From Solibacillus sp. FSL W7-1464 (lineage in GTDB: Bacteria > Bacillota > Bacilli > Bacillales_A > Planococcaceae): a stretch of 64,000 nucleotides of DNA. Positions 44,407 to 54,298 of the stretch are shown here, one piece after another (position 1 is the first letter of the stretch; each line of letters opens with the position of its first letter). The stretch lies in contig NZ_JBBORC010000001.1 of assembly GCF_038004425.1 (NCBI RefSeq), forward strand, positions 1,589,001 through 1,653,000, read 5' to 3'. The notes under the pieces were generated by a model that had not been told where the DNA came from, searched no databases, and saw only the letters and a program-made list of their open reading frames with translations. A program made the translations under genes and the position numbers.

Positions 44407-44534
44407 TGTTTGAATCAAAATCATCCATCTTCTGTTAAAATGTAAGTACTTGCGAGCTTTATACCTACGTTAGGTTCTTTAACAAGAGTAACTTACATAG
44501 ATTCAAAATTTACAAAAAAGAAAGAGGAATACTA

Positions 44535-46475
44535 TTGCATACTACAATCGGGATTGTCGCTCATGTTGATTCTGGAAAAACAACATTTTGCGAACAATTG
44601 CTTTATCATACAAATGCGATTAAAAAGCGCGGGCGGGTCGATCACCAAGATGCTTATTTAGATAATCATGCCATTGAACGGCAACGCGGGATTACGATTT
44701 TTGCGGAGCAGGGGCGGATCGATTACAACGGGCAAGTGTATACGCTGATCGATACACCGGGTCACATCGATTTCGCACCTGAAATGGAGCGTGTGGTTCA
44801 TGTGATGGATGCGGCTATTGTCATTATTAGTGCGGTCGATGGAATTGAAGGGCATACGGAAACAGTTTGGCATTTGCTGCGGGAGCACCATGTTCCGACA
44901 TTCATCTTCATTAACAAAATAGATCGTGAAGGAGCAGATGTTGATGCAGTAATGGCTGCGATTAAAAAAGACTTATCTCCAAATGCCCTACTGTTCAACA
45001 ATGGCATTGATACTACAGTAAAAGAGTGGCTTGCGGAACGTGATGAACAGCTGATGGAAAAGTACTTTGCAGATGAATTAACGGAGCATGACTGTAACGC
45101 AAAGCTGAAAGAGATGATACAGAAGGAACAGGCCTTTGTTTGTATGTCGGGCTCTGCTTTAAAAGATGAAGGGGTACTGGATTTTTTCGAAACGATTGCG
45201 CAACTGACAGAAACGACATTCGATGTGAACGGACCATTTGAAGGGAAGGTCTATAAAATTCGCCATGACAATCAGCAGCGTCTCACATTTATGAAAGCAT
45301 TATCGGGTGTATTGAAAGTTCGCGATGAATTTACTTTCGGTGAAACGACAGAAAAGGTAACGGAAATCCGGCTATACAATGGCAGCAGCTTTACGACGGT
45401 TCAACAAATACAGGCGGGCGATATTTTTGCGGTGAAGGGACTGGCGACACCGGTTATCGGGGATGTGATCGGGGATACGGAAGCAAATGCTGCGCAATTT
45501 GAAATGGTACCGACATTGCAGGCGAAAGTAATGTACGAAGGTGCATTACATATTAAAGAACTTCACCGGATTTTCCGTGAAATTGAAGCGGAGGAGCCGA
45601 GTTTACGGATCGTATGGAATGAGAAATTCCAGGAAATTTCGGTTCATGTTATGGGGGCGATTCAGCTCGAAGTATTAACGGAACTGGTGAAGGACCGCTT
45701 CGGAATTGACGTGGACTTCGGCAAGCCGCAAATTCTCTATAAAGAAACGATTGCTGCTCTAACAGTCGGCTATGGCCATTTTGAACCGTTAAAGCATTAT
45801 GCGGAAGTACATCTGAAAATGGAACCGAACACGCGCGGTGCAGGAAACACATTCTCGAGCGAGTGTCATGCCGATAATTTATCTGTCGGGCAGCAGCGGT
45901 TAATAGAAAAGCATCTATTTGAGCGGGACCATCACGGATTGCTTACGGGTTTTCCTGTAACTGATATTCATTTTACGCTACTGACAGGACGTGCACATAA
46001 TAAGCACACAGAAGGCGGAGATTTCCGTGAAGCATCGTTTAGAGCATTGCGGCAAGGGCTTGAACAAGTGGAAAATATACTGTTGGAGCCTTATTACCGA
46101 TTTAAGATGAAAGCGTCAAACGACCATATTGGCCGGATGATGTCGGATATCCAACAGGCAAGCGGAACATTTGAAGCACCGATTTTAACAGAAGATACCG
46201 TGACAATATACGGGTGGGCTCCAGTAGCAACTTTTATGGAGTACTCCACTCAATTTGCCGCTTATACAAACGGGAAAGGTGCGTTAACTCTGCAATTCGA
46301 TGGCTATGATGTATGCCATAACAGCGAGGAAATCATTGAACAGATTGGCTACAATAAAAACGCAGACCCTGAATATACATCCTCAAGCATTTTTTGTGCA
46401 AAGGGGAAGGGGTACAGTGTGCCTTGGCATGAAGTGAAAGACGCGATGCATTGTGAAGTAAGGGAAATTGAATAA
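44535..46475 (+). CDS. TetM/EF-G-like ribosomal protection GTPase
   Basis: A 646-residue translational GTPase with the architecture and length of tetracycline ribosomal protection proteins (TetM about 639): P-loop AHVDSGKTTF, RQRGITI, DTPGHIDF, NKID, then domains II-V. It starts at TTG with a GAGG site, after a structured leader. Divergent chromosomal members of this family are common in Bacillales and need not give resistance; the C-terminal domain IV loop cannot be judged by eye. I call the family, not the resistance phenotype. Confidence 0.85.
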   Translation: MHTTIGIVAHVDSGKTTFCEQLLYHTNAIKKRGRVDHQDAYLDNHAIERQRGITIFAEQGRIDYNGQVYTLIDTPGHIDFAPEMERVVHVMDAAIVIISAVDGIEGHTETVWHLLREHHVPTFIFINKIDREGADVDAVMAAIKKDLSPNALLFNNGIDTTVKEWLAERDEQLMEKYFADELTEHDCNAKLKEMIQKEQAFVCMSGSALKDEGVLDFFETIAQLTETTFDVNGPFEGKVYKIRHDNQQRLTFMKALSGVLKVRDEFTFGETTEKVTEIRLYNGSSFTTVQQIQAGDIFAVKGLATPVIGDVIGDTEANAAQFEMVPTLQAKVMYEGALHIKELHRIFREIEAEEPSLRIVWNEKFQEISVHVMGAIQLEVLTELVKDRFGIDVDFGKPQILYKETIAALTVGYGHFEPLKHYAEVHLKMEPNTRGAGNTFSSECHADNLSVGQQRLIEKHLFERDHHGLLTGFPVTDIHFTLLTGRAHNKHTEGGDFREASFRALRQGLEQVENILLEPYYRFKMKASNDHIGRMMSDIQQASGTFEAPILTEDTVTIYGWAPVATFMEYSTQFAAYTNGKGALTLQFDGYDVCHNSEEIIEQIGYNKNADPEYTSSSIFCAKGKGYSVPWHEVKDAMHCEVREIE

Positions 46476-46543
46476 CGAAGAGAAGGATTTTGCGGGACAA
46501 TAAAGAAATAAGCTAGAGTGTACAGAAAAAGGAGGCACTTCTA

Positions 46544-46852
46544 ATGGCATATATTTTACAAGTAGATTTCAAAATGGACGGTCCATTCGGTGAAGAAATG
46601 GCTGTGGGGTTTAAAGGATTGGCAGAAAGTATTAATGAAGAAAAAGGTTTGCTTTGGAAAATTTGGACAGAGGATGCGAAAGCTGGCGAAGCGGGTGGTA
46701 TTTACTTATTTGAAACAAAGGAAACTGCTGCAGCTTACTTGGAAATGCATTCAAAGCGTCTCAATGGCTTCGGTATAACAGCCATCAACAGCAAAATTTT
46801 AGCAGTGAACGAGTCGTTAACGAAGATTAACAATGGTCCGGTTAATGTATAA
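46544..46852 (+). CDS. YdhR-like monooxygenase-fold protein
   Basis: A 102-residue dimeric ferredoxin-like protein of the YdhR type: LQVDFKMDGPFG, GLLWKIWTEDAKAGEAGGIYLFET and AYLEMHSKRL fit this family of putative mono-oxygenases. AGGAGG site before the ATG. Substrate unknown. Confidence 0.82.
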   Translation: MAYILQVDFKMDGPFGEEMAVGFKGLAESINEEKGLLWKIWTEDAKAGEAGGIYLFETKETAAAYLEMHSKRLNGFGITAINSKILAVNESLTKINNGPVNV

Positions 46853-46874
46853 ATAAAAAAGCATGACAGTTTTT

Positions 46875-46906
46875 GAGAGACACAATGGTGGTGTCTCTCT
46901 TTTTGT
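46875..46906 (+). terminator. Intrinsic terminator
   Basis: GAGAGACAC/GTGTCTCTC stem followed by TTTTTG. Confidence 0.9.
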
Positions 46907-47004
46907 TTGGAATTAACTGAACGTAAAATCCAAGTTTGGGGATTTTTGGAACTTATCGTATAATATAATACGTCCCAAAATTTAAGGGAGGAGGTTAGCG
47001 TTTT

Positions 47005-47223
47005 ATGGAAACATTAGTCCCTTTATCTTTAATAGGTATTCCACTTTTCTCGATCGTGCTCTGTGTCACTATTATCAATTTGCTGAAAATTATTATCCAT
47101 CACCCGGAACAATCTGTAAAGAAACATACTTTCTTAATTAGTATCAGCGTTGCATACATACTATTTTCATTTTTATGTATATTAATTGTCATTGCCGATT
47201 CAGTTTGGGGAATATCCCCTTAA
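47005..47223 (+). CDS. Small two-helix membrane protein
   Basis: 72 residues, two membrane helices separated by a basic loop (HHPEQSVKKH). Strong GGGAGGAGG site, TATAAT box around 46960 and its own terminator, so a real small gene. Not recognised. Confidence 0.65.
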   Translation: METLVPLSLIGIPLFSIVLCVTIINLLKIIIHHPEQSVKKHTFLISISVAYILFSFLCILIVIADSVWGISP

Positions 47224-47262
47224 GTGACTCACATATTGCTATGGAGTTAAATTAATACTAAG

Positions 47263-47304
47263 AAAGACAAAATACTCTTTAGGTAAGAGTTTTTGTCTTT
47301 TTTT
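47263..47304. terminator. Terminator between convergent genes
   Basis: Stem AAAGACAAAA with TTTTGTCTTT and inner ACTCTT/AAGAGT pairing, followed by T run. Confidence 0.85.
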
Positions 47305-47318
47305 ACGCTTACGCTCAT

Positions 47319-48056
47319 TTAGTTTTTCTTTTGCTTTGACCAAAAGTCAGGAGGCATATAAGAAATTAACGAATAATCAATTTCATCCCCGGATTGAGTT
47401 GCTAATTGTACAAGTAAAGGTTCCTTTTTATTAAGTGGGTTTATTGCCCCGGTTTTAACTGTAATAACCTGAACCCCGGTTCTTTTTGGATGGCCGACCA
47501 AAACGACCTGATTACCTAAAGTAAAAACATCGGTAATTTCGGTTTGAAATGCAACAATATAAAGGTCCAAATCATTTTCATTTTGAAACATGGGGATAGA
47601 TAAGCCGAGGTTGTGTTCGAAATCATACCAACCAGAGATTCCAATATCATAATTTGTAAATAATCGGTGCAGGGCATAATGGATCCTACTAGGAATATAA
47701 CTCCATCTTCCGGTCTTGCTATACCAATGTTCCTCATATGCAGGTCTTTTATAATCAGGTTTACTTACTATCACTTCAAAAGGAATTTTAGTTCCATTTT
47801 TCATCACTTCTGAAATTTGAACCACATTTGATGGGAAAGGTTGCTCTTTCCAAGGAGGGTCAGAAATATTTTCAGGTTTGGAAGGCTCAAGATTTTGAAG
47901 ACGTTTTTCTGCTTCATTTAATTTTTCTTTAAGGTCTGCAATTTTTTCCTCTAAACGCTTAGCTTCATTTAATTCTTCTGCATTGCAAAGCGGTGCAATA
48001 CTTATATTAAAAATCACTACGCAAATAATAAATAAAATCTTTTTGACAATTACCAT
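47319..48056 (-). CDS. Secreted protein with coiled-coil N-terminus
   Basis: 245 residues. A signal peptide (VKKILFIICVVIFNISIAPLCNAEE) is followed by a heptad-rich helix (LNEAKRLEEKIADLKEKLNEAEKRLQNL is split over about residues 30-58) and a roughly 170-residue C-terminal domain rich in aromatic residues (EHWYSKTGRWSYIPS). GAGGTG site before the ATG. Family not recognised. Confidence 0.7.
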   Translation of the reverse strand: MVIVKKILFIICVVIFNISIAPLCNAEELNEAKRLEEKIADLKEKLNEAEKRLQNLEPSKPENISDPPWKEQPFPSNVVQISEVMKNGTKIPFEVIVSKPDYKRPAYEEHWYSKTGRWSYIPSRIHYALHRLFTNYDIGISGWYDFEHNLGLSIPMFQNENDLDLYIVAFQTEITDVFTLGNQVVLVGHPKRTGVQVITVKTGAINPLNKKEPLLVQLATQSGDEIDYSLISYMPPDFWSKQKKN

Positions 48057-48291
48057 TTAAACACCTCAAAATTATTTTGCGCTATTGATGCTTAATTATG
48101 TTTTAGTAATTATTTCTATGAGTACGGATACTTTAGTACCAGAATAAAGAATGCTATTTAATACTCATTTTCCAGATTGAGGTTGCTAGTCTCCGAATAT
48201 TGTAATAGTGTTTTAATTACATTTCATTTTAATGGTTTTATTTTAGCAGCAATTCCAACATTTATTCGCAGTAAACAGGGGTGATGTTATA

Positions 48292-48534
48292 GTGATTTTA
48301 GTGATTTTGATGCTAGGTTTATTTTTAATGATTTATCTGAAGAAACCATTTCTGTTTAGTAAAAGAGTATATGATAATATTTTTTTAGGCGGTTATCTTA
48401 TTCTCTTAACACTTTATATTATTAACACAGCCTTTTTTAGATTAATGTCTGATCAGTTACTTTTAATTGTTACACTTATTTTCCTATTACCTTTGTTTAT
48501 TAAGTTTTTTGCAGTTAAAAGTAGCACAAAATAA
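48292..48534 (+). CDS. Small membrane protein
   Basis: 80 residues with three hydrophobic stretches and a short basic tail. Starts at GTG after GGGGTGATG. A terminator follows. Family unknown. Confidence 0.55.
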   Translation: MILVILMLGLFLMIYLKKPFLFSKRVYDNIFLGGYLILLTLYIINTAFFRLMSDQLLLIVTLIFLLPLFIKFFAVKSSTK

Positions 48535-48548
48535 ATTCGAAATTCAAG

Positions 48549-48592
48549 AAAAGCAGGAACATTGGTAATTCAACGTTCCTGCTTTTCTATAT
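48549..48592 (+). terminator. Terminator hairpin, left copy of a repeated locus
   Basis: Stem AAAAGCAGGAAC with GTTCCTGCTTTT. Nearly identical to the hairpin at 55061-55103. Confidence 0.88.
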
Positions 48593-48593
48593 A

Positions 48594-48836
48594 CTTTTCG
48601 TTGTAATCCTCGTTGGGATTCATTTTGGGAACTTTAATCAAGTCAGCATTTACCTCACAAAAATTTGTGCATCAAAATAACACAGACCTTTGCAGCTTGG
48701 GCAATCGACTAACAACTACATAACGGATGCCTCCAGCCTGATCGACGGTATCGCCATGGGGGAAATTATTATCATTTATTTAATAAGTTAATGTAATATT
48801 CTTACTGTTTTGTTATATTACAAGGGGGAAGGCGGT
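48594..48836 (-). pseudogene. Decayed partial copy of the GNAT locus
   Basis: 48635-48708 matches the 3' end of the intact GNAT gene (55250-55327; shared string GACCTTTGCAGCTTGGGCAA), then at about 48717-48754 jumps to a segment matching 55676-55715 (CAGCCTGATCGACGGTATCG). From 48764 the sequence resembles the promoter region at 57757-57825 (TATCATTTATTTAATA and TTATATTACAAG). It is thus a deletion-riddled copy of the 55.1-57.8 kb locus, also holding the only content of the 48.53-48.92 kb gene-free stretch. Confidence 0.8.
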
Positions 48837-48919
48837 TTGAAAACGTTTGGAATTAAATAAACCCTTGATAAATAATCTTTGTATTTTGATACATAATTTG
48901 AAGTTGGGAGCTGCTGAAA

Positions 48920-49111
48920 ATGTTGGATAAGATAAAGGATTCATTTACATCTAAGCAATTAGCTTGTTCTAATTGTGGAAGAAAAATTGAAGAAGGGGAA
49001 CGTTTTACAGCCAATATAACGATGCCCTCTGAAAGAAACATGATGGTATCAAGATTAGATAATGCAATTGCAAGAACCGCCGACAGTGTTATTTGTGAAA
49101 AATGTCAGTAA
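48920..49111 (+). CDS. Small zinc-ribbon-like protein
   Basis: 63 residues with two CxxC pairs (CSNCGRKI near residue 16 and CEKC at the end), a likely zinc site. Upstream GGGAG site. Such short proteins are widespread in Bacillus without known role. Confidence 0.65.
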   Translation: MLDKIKDSFTSKQLACSNCGRKIEEGERFTANITMPSERNMMVSRLDNAIARTADSVICEKCQ

Positions 49112-49197
49112 AGCATGCAATAACGGATTCATGAAAGACTGATAGGTAGTATACACAAAGTGAATAATTCTTACTGAGGAATGAAAGGATTGAAAAA

Positions 49198-49617
49198 ATG
49201 GAGAATTGTATATTTTGTAGGATTGTAGGGGGAGAACTACCCTCCTACACAATATTTAAAGATGAGATAGTAACTGCATTTCTAGATATTAACCCTGTGG
49301 CTATAGGTCATATATTAGTAATCCCCAATAAACATTTTACCAGATTAGACACTATCAACGATGAAGAAATTATGAAAGGATTAATGAATGCACTTATCAA
49401 GGTATCAAATCAACTCATTGCTTCTGGGATTTGTAATGACTTTACTATACTTAATGATAATGGAATAAATGCACAACAAGATATTATGCATACTCATTTC
49501 CATATCATACCGAGACATCGTAATGAAAAAATAGAATTAAAACTTCCAACAGATAAAGATGCTGCTACTACAGAGAAACTTGAATATACATATACTCTTC
49601 TGAAACAATTATTATAA
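49198..49617 (+). CDS. HIT-family nucleotide hydrolase
   Basis: A 139-residue histidine-triad protein: CIFCRIVGGELPSY at the N-terminus (with a zinc-type CxxC), VIPNKHFTRL, and the catalytic HTHFHIIPR. It fits the Hit/HinT branch that hydrolyses AMP-lysine or dinucleotide substrates. ATG after AAAGGATTG. Confidence 0.92.
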   Translation: MENCIFCRIVGGELPSYTIFKDEIVTAFLDINPVAIGHILVIPNKHFTRLDTINDEEIMKGLMNALIKVSNQLIASGICNDFTILNDNGINAQQDIMHTHFHIIPRHRNEKIELKLPTDKDAATTEKLEYTYTLLKQLL

Positions 49618-49757
49618 GATATTCATTTAACAGTTAGTTTTATAGTGACTTCAACTTAAATTTGAGTTTTATAATGAGGTAGTGGACAAAAATTATGGAG
49701 TAAATTATCTAAAAAAAAGATTGAGATTATGAATTTAAAATACATTTCGATTTATAC

Positions 49758-49786
49758 TAACGTTCCCAATTGAAACTTTTGGTACG
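49758..49786. repeat. Recurring intergenic hairpin, copy a
   Basis: TAACGTTCCCAA ... TTTTGGTACG: imperfect inverted repeat of the family described in the findings; lies between the HIT gene and the next small gene. Confidence 0.55.
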
Positions 49787-49828
49787 ATTATTTAGTTACA
49801 ATTATTGCAAATGAAAAGAGGTTTTTGC

Positions 49829-50035
49829 ATGAATTTTTTTCTACCTATTTTAGGTTCAATATTGCTATCACTTATATTATTTATGATTCATCCCTTTGTT
49901 GCAGCTATTGTTTTATCAGGTATAGTAGTAGGTTGCTTATTAAGAGGGCTATATTTGTTAAAAGAAATTCACAAAAAACTCATACCTAAAGAAGATAAAG
50001 TAAAAGCTGCAGTAAGACGCCATTTAGAAGAATAA
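49829..50035 (+). CDS. Small membrane protein with charged tail
   Basis: 68 residues: two adjacent membrane helices and a basic/acidic amphipathic C-terminal helix (EIHKKLIPKEDKVKAAVRRH). Start at 49829 after AGAGG; an upstream in-frame ATG at 49811 lies in the ribosome-site region. Function unknown. Confidence 0.6.
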   Translation: MNFFLPILGSILLSLILFMIHPFVAAIVLSGIVVGCLLRGLYLLKEIHKKLIPKEDKVKAAVRRHLEE

Positions 50036-50138
50036 AATCGTATAGAATAACTATCTGAAATTTTTACAGTCAAAAATTAACATTTAAAAGTAATTTTATG
50101 GATAAACAAATGAATTAAGCATACATAATTAACTTAAA

Positions 50139-50167
50139 TAACCTTCCCAAATAAAAGCTTCGGTAGC
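50139..50167. repeat. Recurring intergenic hairpin, copy b
   Basis: TAACCTTCCCAAA ... GCTTCGGTAGC, a degenerate copy of the same family. Confidence 0.45.
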
Positions 50168-50193
50168 TTTTAACTAAATTTAATAACGTTATT

Positions 50194-50223
50194 AAGAATT
50201 GGACTTTTCCAATTCTTTTTTTT
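50194..50223 (+). terminator. Intrinsic terminator
   Basis: AAGAATTGG/CCAATTCTT stem followed by seven T, upstream of cadC. Confidence 0.9.
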
Positions 50224-50225
50224 AT

Positions 50226-50280
50226 CATTCAAACATTGAATGATACAAAAAGAGTACACTATAATCAAATGAATATTTGA
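50226..50280 (+). promoter_or_regulatory. Operator/promoter region of cadC
   Basis: Two inverted repeats: CATTCAAACATTGAATG (50226-50242) and TCAAATGAATATTTGA (50265-50280). The second fits ArsR/CadC-type operators and lies just before the cadC start, suggesting autoregulation relieved by Cd, Pb or Zn. Confidence 0.7.
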
Positions 50281-50299
50281 ATGAGGGAGGGTGATCTTA

Positions 50300-50680
50300 A
50301 TGAGTAAGAAAGATACATGTGAAATTTATTGTTATGACGAGGAAAAAGTCAATCAAATACAAGGTGAATTAGAAAAAGAAGACCTTTCCAGTGTTGCCCA
50401 ATTGTTTAAAGCACTTGCAGATGAAAATAGAGCAAAAATTTCCTTTGCTTTATGCCAAGATGATGAGTTATGTGTTTGTGATATTGCCAATATTATTGGT
50501 TCTTCTGTTGCAACAGCTTCTCATCACCTTCGAACTCTTCATAAGCAAGGGATTGTAAAGTATCGAAAAGAAGGTAAATTAGCCTTTTATTCACTGGATG
50601 ATGACCATATCAAGCAATTGATTACCCTCGCATTAGCATATAAGAAAGAGGTGAAGGTCAATGTCTGTGCAACAAGGTAA
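50300..50680 (+). CDS. cadC: Cadmium-responsive ArsR-family repressor CadC
   Basis: 126 residues with a winged-helix domain. CadC-specific metal ligands are present: the N-terminal CEIYC pair and ELCVCDIA (CxC in the alpha-4 site). DNA-reading helix [15 protein letters not shown]. Start chosen at 50300; a GTG at 50291 is in frame. It overlaps cadA by 20 bases. Confidence 0.93.
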   Translation: MSKKDTCEIYCYDEEKVNQIQGELEKEDLSSVAQLFKALADENRAKISFALCQDDELCVCDIANIIGSSVATASHHLRTLHKQGIVKYRKEGKLAFYSLDDDHIKQLITLALAYKKEVKVNVCATR

Positions 50681-52793
50681 ACTAACAGAAGAAGAAATGA
50701 AAACCTATCGTGTACAAGGGTTTACTTGTACAAATTGTGCAGCTATTTTTGAAAGTAACGTTAAAGGTTTGCCAGGTGTTGAGGATGCAAAGGTTAATTT
50801 TGGTGCATCTAAAGTGTATGTGAAAGGCAATGCAACAATTGAGGAACTAGAAAAAGCAGGAGCATTTGAGAATTTAAAGATTCGGGATGAAAAAGAACAA
50901 AAGGTGGAACGTGAACCATTTTGGAAGCAAAAAGAGAATATTAAGGTTTATATTTCAGTCGTTTTGCTTGTGATTAGTTGGTCTTTAGTGGAGCAATTTG
51001 GAGAAGAACATACCCTTCCAACAATCGGTTATGCAGCATCTATTTTAATTGGCGGCTATTCGCTATTCATTAAAGGGCTTAAAAATCTAAGCAGATTAAA
51101 GTTTGATATGAATACGCTCATGACGATTGCCATTATAGGAGCTGCTGTGATAGGTGAATGGGGAGAAGGGGCAATGGTTGTCATTCTGTTCGCTATTAGT
51201 GAAGCATTAGAGCGTTATTCAATGGATAAGGCTCGTCAATCTATTGAATCTTTAATGGATATTGCTCCAAAAGAAGCGTTAATTCGCCGTGGAACTGAAG
51301 AAATGATGGTTCATGTTGAAGATATTCAGGTTGGAGATATGATGATCGTCAAACCTGGTCAAAAATTGGCGATGGATGGAACAGTTATTAAGGGAACTTC
51401 CACGTTAAATCAGGCTGCAATTACTGGAGAAAGTGTTCCAGTAACTAAAACAATAAATGATGAGGTATTTGCGGGAACCTTAAACGAAGAAGGATTGCTT
51501 GAAGTAAAAGTAACAAAACGAGTTGAAGATACGACGCTTTCGAAAATTATTTATCTTGTAGAAGAAGCACAAGCAGAGCGAGCACCTTCTCAAGCATTTG
51601 TAGATAAATTTGCGAAATACTATACACCTGCAATTGTCATTTTGGCTGCTGTAATTGCCGTTCTTCCGCCACTGTTTGGTGGAGATTGGAGTGAATGGAT
51701 TTATCAAGGTTTAGCAATATTGGTTGTTGGTTGTCCCTGTGCTTTAGTTGTTTCAACTCCAGTGGCTGTTGTTACTGCAATTGGAAATGCAGCAAAAAAT
51801 GGTGTCTTAATTAAAGGTGGCATCCATCTAGAAGAAACTGGACACTTAAAAGCGATTGCGTTTGATAAAACAGGAACATTAACAAAAGGTATTCCTGCTG
51901 TAACAGATATCGTAACATATCGTGGAAACGAAAATGAATTATTGACAATTACTGCAGCCATCGAAAATGGTTCCCAACATCCATTAGCTTCAGCGATTAA
52001 GAGAAAAGCTGAAGAAAACGGGTTAAACTTTAAGGGTGTCGTGGTTGAAGAGTTCCAATCTATTACAGGAAAAGGCGTTAAAGCCAAAGTAAATAGTGAC
52101 ATGTACTATGTGGGAAGTCCTAATCTGTTTGAAAAAACCATTAGAAATGGTATTGAATCATCTATTACAGAAAATATCACTCGTATGCAAACTCAAGGTA
52201 AAACGGTAATGGTTTTGGGAACGGAAAAAGAAATTCTTTCGTTGATTGCCGTTGCAGATGAAGTGAGAGACTCCTCAAAAGAAGTCATCAGTAAACTGAA
52301 TCATATGGGCATCGAAACAGTAATGCTTACTGGTGATAATCAACGAACAGCAGAAGTCATCGGAAAACAGGTTGATGTATCAGATATTAAAGCCGATTTA
52401 TTGCCAGAGGATAAATTATACTTTATTAAAAAACTTCGTGAAAAGCATCAGAGTGTGGCAATGGTTGGAGATGGTGTCAACGATGCCCCAGCACTTGCAG
52501 CATCTTCAGTTGGTGTGGCAATGGGTGGTGCTGGAACAGATACAGCGTTAGAAACTGCTGATATCGCATTAATGTCTGATGACCTAAGTAAATTACCATA
52601 TACAATTAAATTAAGCCGTAAAGCTTTAGTCATTATCAAGCAAAATATTACCTTCTCCTTAGCAATTAAATTAGTAGCATTAATGTTAGTTATGCCTGGT
52701 TGGTTAACGCTATGGATTGCGATATTCGCTGATATGGGCGCAACACTGCTTGTAATGTTAAACAGTTTAAGGCTATTGAGAGTAAAAGAATAA
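50661..52793 (+). CDS. cadA: Cadmium/zinc/lead-exporting P1B-type ATPase CadA
   Basis: 710 residues. One N-terminal heavy-metal domain ([11 protein letters not shown]), membrane segments, the translocation motif [13 protein letters not shown], phosphorylation site DKTGTLTKG, a SQHPLASAI motif and the hinge [12 protein letters not shown]. The pairing with CadC and the single metal domain favour Cd/Zn/Pb over copper. Confidence 0.94.
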   Translation: MSVQQGKLTEEEMKTYRVQGFTCTNCAAIFESNVKGLPGVEDAKVNFGASKVYVKGNATIEELEKAGAFENLKIRDEKEQKVEREPFWKQKENIKVYISVVLLVISWSLVEQFGEEHTLPTIGYAASILIGGYSLFIKGLKNLSRLKFDMNTLMTIAIIGAAVIGEWGEGAMVVILFAISEALERYSMDKARQSIESLMDIAPKEALIRRGTEEMMVHVEDIQVGDMMIVKPGQKLAMDGTVIKGTSTLNQAAITGESVPVTKTINDEVFAGTLNEEGLLEVKVTKRVEDTTLSKIIYLVEEAQAERAPSQAFVDKFAKYYTPAIVILAAVIAVLPPLFGGDWSEWIYQGLAILVVGCPCALVVSTPVAVVTAIGNAAKNGVLIKGGIHLEETGHLKAIAFDKTGTLTKGIPAVTDIVTYRGNENELLTITAAIENGSQHPLASAIKRKAEENGLNFKGVVVEEFQSITGKGVKAKVNSDMYYVGSPNLFEKTIRNGIESSITENITRMQTQGKTVMVLGTEKEILSLIAVADEVRDSSKEVISKLNHMGIETVMLTGDNQRTAEVIGKQVDVSDIKADLLPEDKLYFIKKLREKHQSVAMVGDGVNDAPALAASSVGVAMGGAGTDTALETADIALMSDDLSKLPYTIKLSRKALVIIKQNITFSLAIKLVALMLVMPGWLTLWIAIFADMGATLLVMLNSLRLLRVKE

Positions 52794-52879
52794 AATTTAA
52801 GTTCAAAAAGGGATTATAACGTATACAAATTAACCATAGATAATGGTCCCTAATGACACTTTAGTTACTTTACCTGCTG

Positions 52880-52911
52880 ACCTTCCTAAACACGCTTTGG
52901 GAAGGTTTTTG
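52880..52911 (+). terminator. cadA terminator (also copy c of the recurring hairpin)
   Basis: ACCTTCCTAAA ... TTTGGGAAGGT followed by T residues. It has the shape of the recurring element but with a better stem and T tract. Confidence 0.85.
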
Positions 52912-53009
52912 AATTTATTTATATTTTACTTTTAGATTTACTAATAATTGTATAGTTAGTAATCTTAAGTATAATATAAATATATACAATTATTGGAAAG
53001 GGGATATGG

Positions 53010-53414
53010 ATGAAAAAGAAATTACGTGTATTTTTCCTATTAGCAGTATTGATTTGTGGTATTTTTACGTTTTCAAATAATTCTTATGCAGTCACACAGG
53101 AGATAGAATTAAAAGACGACTATTTTTCTACGGAGGTTCAAACTCTAACAGTTTCAGATTTCCAAGGTATTTCCTATTTAACTACGAAAGAATATTTACA
53201 CACACCTTCTGGATTACCTATTTACAAAACTGAATTATTTTATACTGATTTACATGAATTACAACAACAACCCGAGTTCTTCGAATTTACAAAAGATATT
53301 GAAGGGCATTTGTATAAGGGTACTTTAGAATTATATCGAGCCGAAAAGGAGGGCGATATGTGGAAAGCTATGTATAGCGGGGTTATCACTAGAGTTGAAT
53401 CGTCTAACGAATAA
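53010..53414 (+). CDS. Small secreted protein
   Basis: 134 residues with a classical signal peptide ending near SYA-V (MKKKLRVFFLLAVLICGIF, cut about residue 27). The mature part is a small beta-rich domain with no cysteines. GGGGATATGG-type site before the ATG. Not recognised. Confidence 0.7.
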   Translation: MKKKLRVFFLLAVLICGIFTFSNNSYAVTQEIELKDDYFSTEVQTLTVSDFQGISYLTTKEYLHTPSGLPIYKTELFYTDLHELQQQPEFFEFTKDIEGHLYKGTLELYRAEKEGDMWKAMYSGVITRVESSNE

Positions 53415-53444
53415 TATTTGCAATATATAAAAGTTGTATTCTAA

Positions 53445-53475
53445 TAACGTTCCTAAATCAAAGCTTGGTAATATT
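53445..53475. repeat. Recurring intergenic hairpin, copy d
   Basis: TAACGTTCCTAAA ... GCTTGGTAATATT, 30 bases after the stop of the secreted-protein gene. Confidence 0.5.
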
Positions 53476-53477
53476 TC

Positions 53478-53522
53478 AAACAGCGACAAAAACTGATTTA
53501 ACAGTGCTTGTCGCTGTTTTTA
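53478..53522 (+). terminator. Intrinsic terminator
   Basis: AAACAGCGACAA/TTGTCGCTGTTT stem followed by T residues. Confidence 0.9.
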
Positions 53523-53716
53523 TTAAAATAACGTTCTGAGACGCTGTGAGAAATCATTTTAAAGAGGACATGGGGGTAAGTGAAGGAGTAAACCAGAAAA
53601 AGGCGTCTCGCCAGATTTATGCAGATTTACAACGTTAATGGCTTGAATGTTACCAAACGTTGGTTTGGGGACGTTATAATTTAATTAACGAACTAATTGA
53701 TAAAGGGGAGGATTCA

Positions 53717-54139
53717 TTGCACCCAATAGAAATTATTCAATTGTTGATAGCCTGTGGAATTTTAGTTTTTATTTTGTTCATTTCTTTTATTTTTAAAGAA
53801 AAAACGAGAAAAAGGATTCAGGGGTTGGCTCTTTTATTTTTATTGTCTTTTGGCATCATTTATTTTGTACGTCCATATTGGACAGATATACAAATTGAAA
53901 AGAAAGTAAGTTATATACAGTTGCATTTGGAGAAAAAGTATCCTGGAGAAACGTGGGAATTTCGAACAGTGCCTCATCGTGAAGATGGTTATGAAACCTC
54001 GAATCCATATTTTATTGGTGTCATATTTGATAATGAACCACAAGTGGAATATACATATTTCGCTCGTAATAAATACGATATTACTCAACAAGGGTTTTCT
54101 ACATCTGATTCAGAAAGTGATTTACTACATTTAGAATAA
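53717..54139 (+). CDS. Membrane-anchored hypothetical protein
   Basis: 140 residues: two N-terminal membrane helices and an extracytoplasmic domain (KKVSYIQLHLEKKYPGETWEFRTV onward, split here for length) that resembles the small DUF3139-type proteins of Bacillus, though I am not sure. Start TTG at 53717 with GGGGAGG 5 bases upstream. Confidence 0.6.
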   Translation: MHPIEIIQLLIACGILVFILFISFIFKEKTRKRIQGLALLFLLSFGIIYFVRPYWTDIQIEKKVSYIQLHLEKKYPGETWEFRTVPHREDGYETSNPYFIGVIFDNEPQVEYTYFARNKYDITQQGFSTSDSESDLLHLE

Positions 54140-54205
54140 AAATTACATTTTGAAGCCCACTCTTTACATATTTATCTAAACATACATTTTTAAAAAGAAT
54201 TCCAC

Positions 54206-54235
54206 TAAACATTCCTAAACATCGCTTTGGGTGCA
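54206..54235. repeat. Recurring intergenic hairpin, copy f
   Basis: TAAACATTCCTAAACATCGC then TTTGGGTGCA; 67 bases after the previous stop. Confidence 0.45.
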
Positions 54236-54298
54236 TTTACATTGGGGATATATGTTAAAGTTGATTTTATAAAGAGATGTGAAGGGATTGGTGTCATT

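Noticed and set aside
44535-46475. Naming a tetracycline resistance gene
   Set aside because: Length and motifs match ribosomal protection proteins, but chromosomal relatives without a resistance role exist; phenotype cannot be read from sequence.
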